A DNA stretch of 64,000 bases from Cephalotus follicularis (taxonomy: Eukaryota > Streptophyta > Magnoliopsida > Oxalidales > Cephalotaceae), in NCBI GenBank assembly GCA_001972305.1, contig BDDD01000027.1, positions 642,415 through 706,414 of the forward strand. The letters run 5' to 3'. Positions 58,378 through 64,000 of this stretch are shown here, one piece after another. Both the position numbers and the translations under genes were made by a program. Under the pieces are notes generated by a model, which was given only the letters and a program-made list of their open reading frames with translations, made no database searches and was not told the origin of the DNA. Every line of letters begins with the position of its first letter. Position 1 is the first letter of the stretch.

Positions 58378-61300
58378 ATGGCCAGAACGAAGCAGACCAA
58401 GAGCTTTGTCAGGCGCCCAGAAGTGGTAGCCCGAGCGTCCACAGGGGTCACTTCGTTGTTCGTCCCCTCAACATGGAGGTGGAAATGGGGGCCTCCGCCG
58501 CTGGGAACCCGAACGTTGAAGCTACAAGGGTCGGAGTTCGAGTTTTCCGGGCCGATTTTGACGAGACCACCATGCGCCCCCACAAACTGGCGCAACTGGT
58601 TAAGGAGTACTCTATTCCTAGTGGCCTGGACTTGGAGATCCTAGCTGACCCCATGTCAGTCACAGTGAACCAACCCAAGCACTTTGTGGTGTTCCAAGAT
58701 GCTTTGGAGCATGGGTTGAGACTTCCGCTGCCGCCGTTTGCCGTTACCGTTCTCGGGCACTACCGGATCCATCATTCAATGCTGCAAGCACAGTCCTGGG
58801 GGTTCATCTTCGGGTTCATCGTACGCTGCCTTGAGGCGGATGCAGTGCCTACCCTCGGGCTGTTCAAAGAATTCCACACCGTGGCTCCCTCCCCAAAGAA
58901 GCGCGGCTTTCACTTTAAGTCAAGCGTGGGTCACCCCAAGCTGCTGGCGGAGAACACCAAGACAGTCAAGCGCTGGAGGGAAAAAGACTTCCTGGTCAAG
59001 AACCTCCCCGGCTTTATCCCCTGTCCTTGAACAGATACACTAGATATCGGGCTTTTGAACCAAAGGTCGTTTCTGACCAGGGAAGAGACCGCTGACCTGA
59101 GGAGGCTTTCGGCCCTTGCACCCGAGGACGTGCTCAAAGTGGTGTCCGAGGACTGCCTGCGATGACATGGGCTGAGCATGTCCATAGGCCGTAGGGCCAG
59201 GCTAGAGCTAGAGGCGGAGAAGGTGCCCATGGGGATCCAGAGAGAGAGAGAGGCCAGGGTGGCCATGGCGGGGCTACTTCCTCGGCGACCTCACAAGGAG
59301 AGAGTCGTACTAAGCTTTCTCTGGGGCTATCTTTTTCTTTTTGAGTTAGTTTCTAACTTTTTGATGCTTTATTAACCGCTTCTTTGCTTGACTGTGCAGA
59401 GATGGCCCGCTAAGATTCAGCCATGGACTTGATCAGGGCTGGCCGTGACCAGGCTCGTGCTGCTGACCCGGGGGTGCAGAGGAGGGACACTGAGAAAAGG
59501 CAGAGGGCCTTGGAGAAGTCGCCGAAGGCGGCGGAGAGGAGGGCAGCCAGGCAGGCTGAGGCGCAGGCCAGGCTTGATAAGCTGCCCTGGGTCCTATCCG
59601 AGGAGGCCAGGGAGGCCAGTGATACGGAGGCCAGGGAGGCAAGGGTTGCGGCGGCTAGGGAGGCCAGGGCTGCGGAGGCTCGGGCTGCTGAGGAGGAGCG
59701 TGATGCTGAGGTGGAACGTGCTGTTGGGGCCAGGGCATCTATGACTGATGCTAAGCTCGCCCGTCCTTCGAAAAGGCATCGGTTGGAGAAGGGGTAGGTT
59801 CCCCAGGGCGAATCCGTCAAGGGGCGCTTCTGTGACCCCGACCATCCTTATCCTGCTGCGGAGCTCGCATATGTGAGGGATATCCTAGGAGAGCTCGGTC
59901 GAGCTGGCGTTTGTTTGAAGACGCCCGAGGTCGCCACAGAGCTGGGAAAAGTAGGCACGTTCCCCTCGAGTTGGGGCTAAGGGAGGAGTGGACGACCGGA
60001 CAGCTTTGGACCAACCTCTTCCAGTGCTGCCATCGGGTAAGCACATTTTCCTTGACTTTCTTTTTTTGAGCTTTTTCTTGCTCTGAACTGACGTTGTTTT
60101 CTTTTCTTTTTTTTTCTAAGGCCATGGTCAATGCCCATCTTCTGATGGACAGGAATGACCAAGAGACCAGCCTGAACGAGTAGCTCGGGGCTGAGAATGC
60201 TGAGCTGAGCAGGTCTCTGGCCACGGCCCGTGCTCAGCTGGATGAAGTGTTGGGTGCCCAGGAGGGCTTGGCAGCTGAAAGGGATGGCGCCGTGGAGGAG
60301 GCCAGGAGGGAGAGAGGGCTCAAAATTATTGTCATGGAGCGGGTAATTGAACTCGAGGGCAGGGTGGAGGCCCTTCATAACCAGTTAGCCTCATGCCAAG
60401 AGCTTGGTGATGCCAGGGTCAAAGTTGTTGCAGAGAGGGCAGTCCTGGACTTTAATGCGTCAGTTGAGTTCCGTGACACCATGGATCAGGCCGTGGAGCT
60501 CTACAAAACTTCTGAGGACTTCAACCGTGAGGTCTTGAAGAAGTCCTCTGTCACGCCCCGAATCGTGGGATGGGCCCCGCGATTCGACACGTGGCAATCC
60601 GTACAATCATAAAAATTTAGAACTTAATATAATTCATAGTCAAAATCCTTTATTTATTGTGTGGATTACAGACCCAGTTCAAATCAAATAAATTACATCA
60701 TCATGAACCAGAATAAAATAAAATAAAATAAATACATAATTTATTTCTAGGCACGCGACAGAGGACAGGAATCACCTCTGCACTTGGTCCTCGGAAGTAT
60801 GGCGCTATAGCAGTGGATAAGCTTCATGGGCATGGGTCGACCATGGCGCCCTGTTATGGCGCAACCTCGGGCAGAGCAGAGGAGGGTGCAAGGCGCCATC
60901 GTGGGGAGCTCGGACGCTGTACCATGCGTGGGACGCATGGACTGGCTTCCTCGGACGCCTGGGACTACACGTCCTCGGCAGCTTCTTCAGAAACGTGCTA
61001 GCTCATCTCTGGCGTCATGGCAGAGAGCGCTACACATGGCAGAGGACAAGGACGTCCTCTGTGCATGGTGTTCTCAGCATCACCGGTCCTCTGCTCCCGT
61101 GCTCAGCCGATGACACCTCGGCAGGTCATCTCGGCTCGTTGGCTCCTCGGCATAACCCATGGGCTTGCAGAGGATGGGACGCCTGCCGTCCTCTGCATTT
61201 GCGTCCTCGGCATTCATAAGATGAAACGTGTGCAGAGGAGTAAGGTATCCTCTGCACTTGGCACCTCAGTATCTTTACGGTGGGAGCCCGACACCGTTGC

Positions 61301-62785
61301 ATGCACAGGACGCATGCAGTTGGATCCGGACGCATGTTGTTGGATCCTCGGGCGTTGCCACTGGTCCCTTGCACAATGGCAACGGCTCATGGTCTCTAAC
61401 GTTAGTGACGAGGTTCGGGCATGGTAGGGAGCATGACCAGTAAGGCTCAACGTCCATCACTCCTCTGCATGTGGTGTCCCTCACAAGTGCACTGGTTATG
61501 TGACAGTGGTGCACAAAATGGTAGAGAAGGCAACCACGTTCAATGCTCATTGTTGCATGCATAGGGGAGCATAGTGCGAATTGCCAGAGGAGTAAGCCTT
61601 GTATTCTACCTCATCTTTTCCTAATTACAAATTATAATATAAGTATATATAACAATTTAACAACCACTCAATAGCAACAACCAAAGTAGCAAGCAGAGAA
61701 CAGACAATCACAACAAGCAGCAAAACACATAAAAATAATTCCATATATAAATATGCTGGTAGGCACTCGTTATAGAGCAACCTACCTGGAGGGGGTTGGA
61801 AACGGAGATCGCCTTCCTCAATTCCTGGACTTCCTTCCTTTCCAAGAACTCCCACGCCTCCAATCGTCTCTCTTGTTTCCAAAAATATTTCTTGCATGTT
61901 TTTCCCAAAGCTGGGAGTGAGGGCTTTTAAAGGAAGGGAGAAAACGGAGACAAGAATTCTCCAGAGCTTTTCATTTCTTTGTCTTTTCCTATCCATTTTC
62001 TCAACAACCCGTCCCCACTCTCACATCTCCATTTTTATACTTGCCAAGAGAAGTCTCTAGAATTCTCATGAGAATTCAAATGGACAAAGGCTGCTAATTT
62101 GGGCTTGGGCTGCCTTCTTCTTCTTCAATTAATCTTTCCTTTTAAAATTTTAAGTCCAATACTATGCACCATATAATCTTGGCCCAAATCACTTTATACT
62201 TAATAATTTCGGCCCAAAATAAATATAAATAATTCTTAAGCATGGGACCATTATTTACACCACATTAAGGCCCGAATAATTACGTCATAAATTCGGGTCC
62301 AGCCCAAAAAGTGGGAAAATAATTACAAGGCCCAATAAATATATTTTATAATATTTAGGGCTCTTACATCCTCCGCCAACTTTCGTCGGGGGTACTATAC
62401 CTGTCGAAACATGGCCGAGTGCTTTTCGGATCTCCCGTTAGACTCCTTTGTCTGTGGTCCTTCCGTGGCAGAGTATGACTTCATCCCAGAGGGCATTGAA
62501 GAGGCCGAGGATGAAGCCTTCAGAGCCTTCGATGAAGAGTAAAGTCATGCTCAGGACCCCTGTTGGTCGCCCAACGACCATGACCTAGTTCCCTTCACTG
62601 CACCTACTGGGGATGGAAACCTCGGGGGCTTTGATGCTGAGCCTCTCTCTCGCATCATTGCTGAGGAGCCTACCCCAGCGCGGACGACCGAGGATGATCC
62701 GGCTCCTTCTCCTGGTCCCCGCCTCGATGTCCCTCCTCCTCCTCCTCCGTCCATAGTAAACATCCCTTCGGGGGATGAGGCTTAG
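58378..62785 (+). pseudogene. Antisense H3-tail-mimic gene of element 2 (broken)
   Basis: Starts MARTKQTKSFVRR. After about 20-35 codons the frame shifts, and the Transposase_28-like domain follows at 58490-59030 (FQDALEHGLRLPLPPFAVTV, LQAQSWGFIFGFIVRCLEAD, SPKKRGFHFKSS). Stops at 59028 and near 59163 are TGA where Trp would fit. Further exons: an Ala/Arg/Glu-rich helix (59403-59797), a coiled coil (60121-60548), then, beyond the solo LTR, FRRGYYTCRN (62375-62410) and an acidic, Pro-rich end (DVPPPPPPSIV) to 62785, with a TAA near 62539. Order and motifs match the element 1 gene; overall similarity is modest. Function unknown. Confidence 0.82.
60549..62368 (-). mobile_element. Solo LTR (Tekay/Del-like) within the element 2 antisense gene
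   Basis: 1820 bp, TGTCACGCCCCG...GGCTCTTACA on the plus strand, flanked by TCCTC at 60544-60548 and 62369-62373. Removing it with one TCCTC restores the reading frame (KKSS then ANFRRGYYTCRN). Related to the LTRs at 22987 and 43431. Contains many CCTCGG / CAGAGGA words. Confidence 0.9.
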
Positions 62786-64000
62786 GATAGGTTTTTGTTT
62801 ACTCTGCCTTGTAATTTTTTTTTCTTCTCAATAATGTAATCTTTTCAATGATCAATAAGATGAAGTGATTTTGTATCTCACTTGTGTATATTTTATTTCT
62901 GCTTCGTAATGCCAAGTACTCAAGAAGTACCATCCTTTTTGACCCCGGGCTCTGCTTGTGTTGCGCACTGCGCTTGAGCTCTTCCCGGGCACTCACTATT
63001 CCCTTAGGACAATAGAATGTAAATAAAAAAACAATCTTCAGGCCTGATCATCTAAGCTTTGTGGTCCCCTTAGGACGCCTCATTTAGAGGGCGCTTAGGC
63101 ATAGAGACTTAGTCTTTATGAGTTCTGTTGTGTTCGCGGACTAGGATCTTGGTCTGCCCGGGCAAGTTCATATGGGTTTGCCGAGCAGGATGTCGTCTGG
63201 TTCAAAATGTTATGAGTCAGGTCGTCTGAGCTTGTAGTCCTCGTAGGGACACTTGTATCAAAGTGCTCAGTACAATGAATTTGATCGTTGCGAGTTCCCA
63301 TGGATTCGCCTCTCAAGACACGACTTTAGGTCTGGTCGAGTAAGTTCTCATGGTGTTGCCGACCAGAGTGTGCTCCCTGGGGAGTCTTATTGCTTCATTG
63401 GAAGTCTTTATGTCCTCCTCTGGAATAGTCTCTTCGTAGTGCCCCCTGGAGGGTCTTTTTGCTGAGTGCTCCCCTGGGGGAGGCTTTTCGTAATGCCCCC
63501 TTGGGGGGGGGGGCTCTTTGTGTTACTGGTTAGTTAAAGCTTAGGCCAGCCTTCGCAGCTCGGGTTGGTTGACCCTAAGCTGAGGTCTGGTGGCTTCCTC
63601 GGATGTTTATCCCCAGGCACGCTCGCAGACGTTACGGGCAAGTAGGGAGTTTTCCTTTGTTTTGCCCGTCCTCCCAACCTCGGACCGACTCGGTCGCAGG
63701 AGATGTTTTGTTAGGTGGGTCCTGGTGGAACCCTTGAGTCCCTAGTCGGAGTGAGATTCCACCTCCTTAGTGTAAGTTGAACATTTGGGGGACCTCAGGT
63801 GGTCGTCCCTTGCTTGGTGTTTCTTCTGCCATATGCCCCCTGGGGGGTCTTTTTGGCACTCCCCTGGTGAGGAGGCTTTGTTGCTTTGCCCCCTAGGGGG
63901 TCTTTTGGTGCTCCCTTGGTGGGGAGGCTTTTTGGTGCTTTGAGGAAATTGATCGGCTGTTGTTCAGAGGTTTAAGGACGTGAACATTGGTCCTCCGGTC
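62786..64000. other. Non-coding accessory region of element 2
   Basis: No ORF with a domain. 63430-63520 and 63830-63940 have short repeats of GCCCCCT(T/G)GGGGG and GGTCTTTTTG. 63558-63785 matches 44119-44352 in reverse complement. A T/A-rich stretch at 62805-62860 follows the antisense gene stop and may include its polyadenylation region (AATAATGTAAT, CAATAAG). Confidence 0.5.

Larger units (their letters stand above)
57032..64000 (-). mobile_element. Second Tat-like Ty3/gypsy element, 3' part (truncated by window)
   Basis: The 3' LTR (57032-57575) resembles element 1 LTRs in reverse complement (GTTCTCCCGGGGACACTCTGA is shared) but is shorter. Inside it come a polypurine tract, a 45-bp tandem array, the antisense gene on the plus strand (58378-62785), a solo LTR within that gene and 1.2 kb of non-coding sequence. 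Pol has not been reached by the window end, so the accessory region alone exceeds 4.5 kb after removing the solo LTR. Confidence 0.85.

Noticed and set aside
59410-59845. Minus-strand ORFs rich in Ala/Ser/Leu
   Set aside because: Antisense of the Ala/Arg/Glu-rich helix of the element 2 gene; composition explains the open frame.

Overview
The window is nuclear DNA from a flowering plant, most likely a eudicot. Genes have short exons and GT-AG introns, intergenic DNA is AT-rich, and most of the sequence is nested transposable elements. I did not recognise a species.

Host genes: (1) The minus strand at 869-2727 carries the first nine exons (297 codons, all phases consistent) of a CLEC16A / TRANSPARENT TESTA 9-like gene; the rest lies beyond the left edge. 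(2) 4203-5429 (minus) is a decayed OXA1-like membrane insertase gene. (3) 18715-29509 (plus) is an intact seven-exon LOG gene (cytokinin riboside 5'-monophosphate phosphoribohydrolase, 215 aa). Its last intron has grown to 6.8 kb because a minus-strand Ty3-type retroelement lies in it.

Mobile DNA: 6636-17043 is a complete Tat-like Ty3/gypsy element (LTRs of about 875 bp, TSD CTTTG) with gag and a decayed pol that lacks its protease. 30.9-34.8 kb is a CACTA (En/Spm) remnant carrying a solo LTR. 34.8-37.3 kb is a long LTR with a primer-binding site. 37.8-52.7 kb is a Ty1/copia element interrupted by two further LTR insertions, with a left LTR whose outer half lies inverted. 52.7-53.3 kb is an 80-bp tandem array. 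53.7-54.6 kb is a gag-protease fragment. 57032-64000 is the 3' part of a second Tat-like element, on the minus strand.

Most notable: both Tat-like elements carry, antisense to gag-pol and next to the 3' LTR, a spliced gene with its own TATA box and a small leader intron. It encodes a protein with a plant gypsy-type transposon domain (Transposase_28-like), a basic/coiled-coil region and a conserved RRG(F/Y)YTCRN motif. In both elements the protein begins MARTKQT; in the first it begins MARTKQTAR, the same as the histone H3 tail including Lys4. Once the initiator Met is removed, this would present a free H3-like N-terminus. The two proteins are otherwise quite diverged, so the shared tail suggests selection for H3 mimicry.
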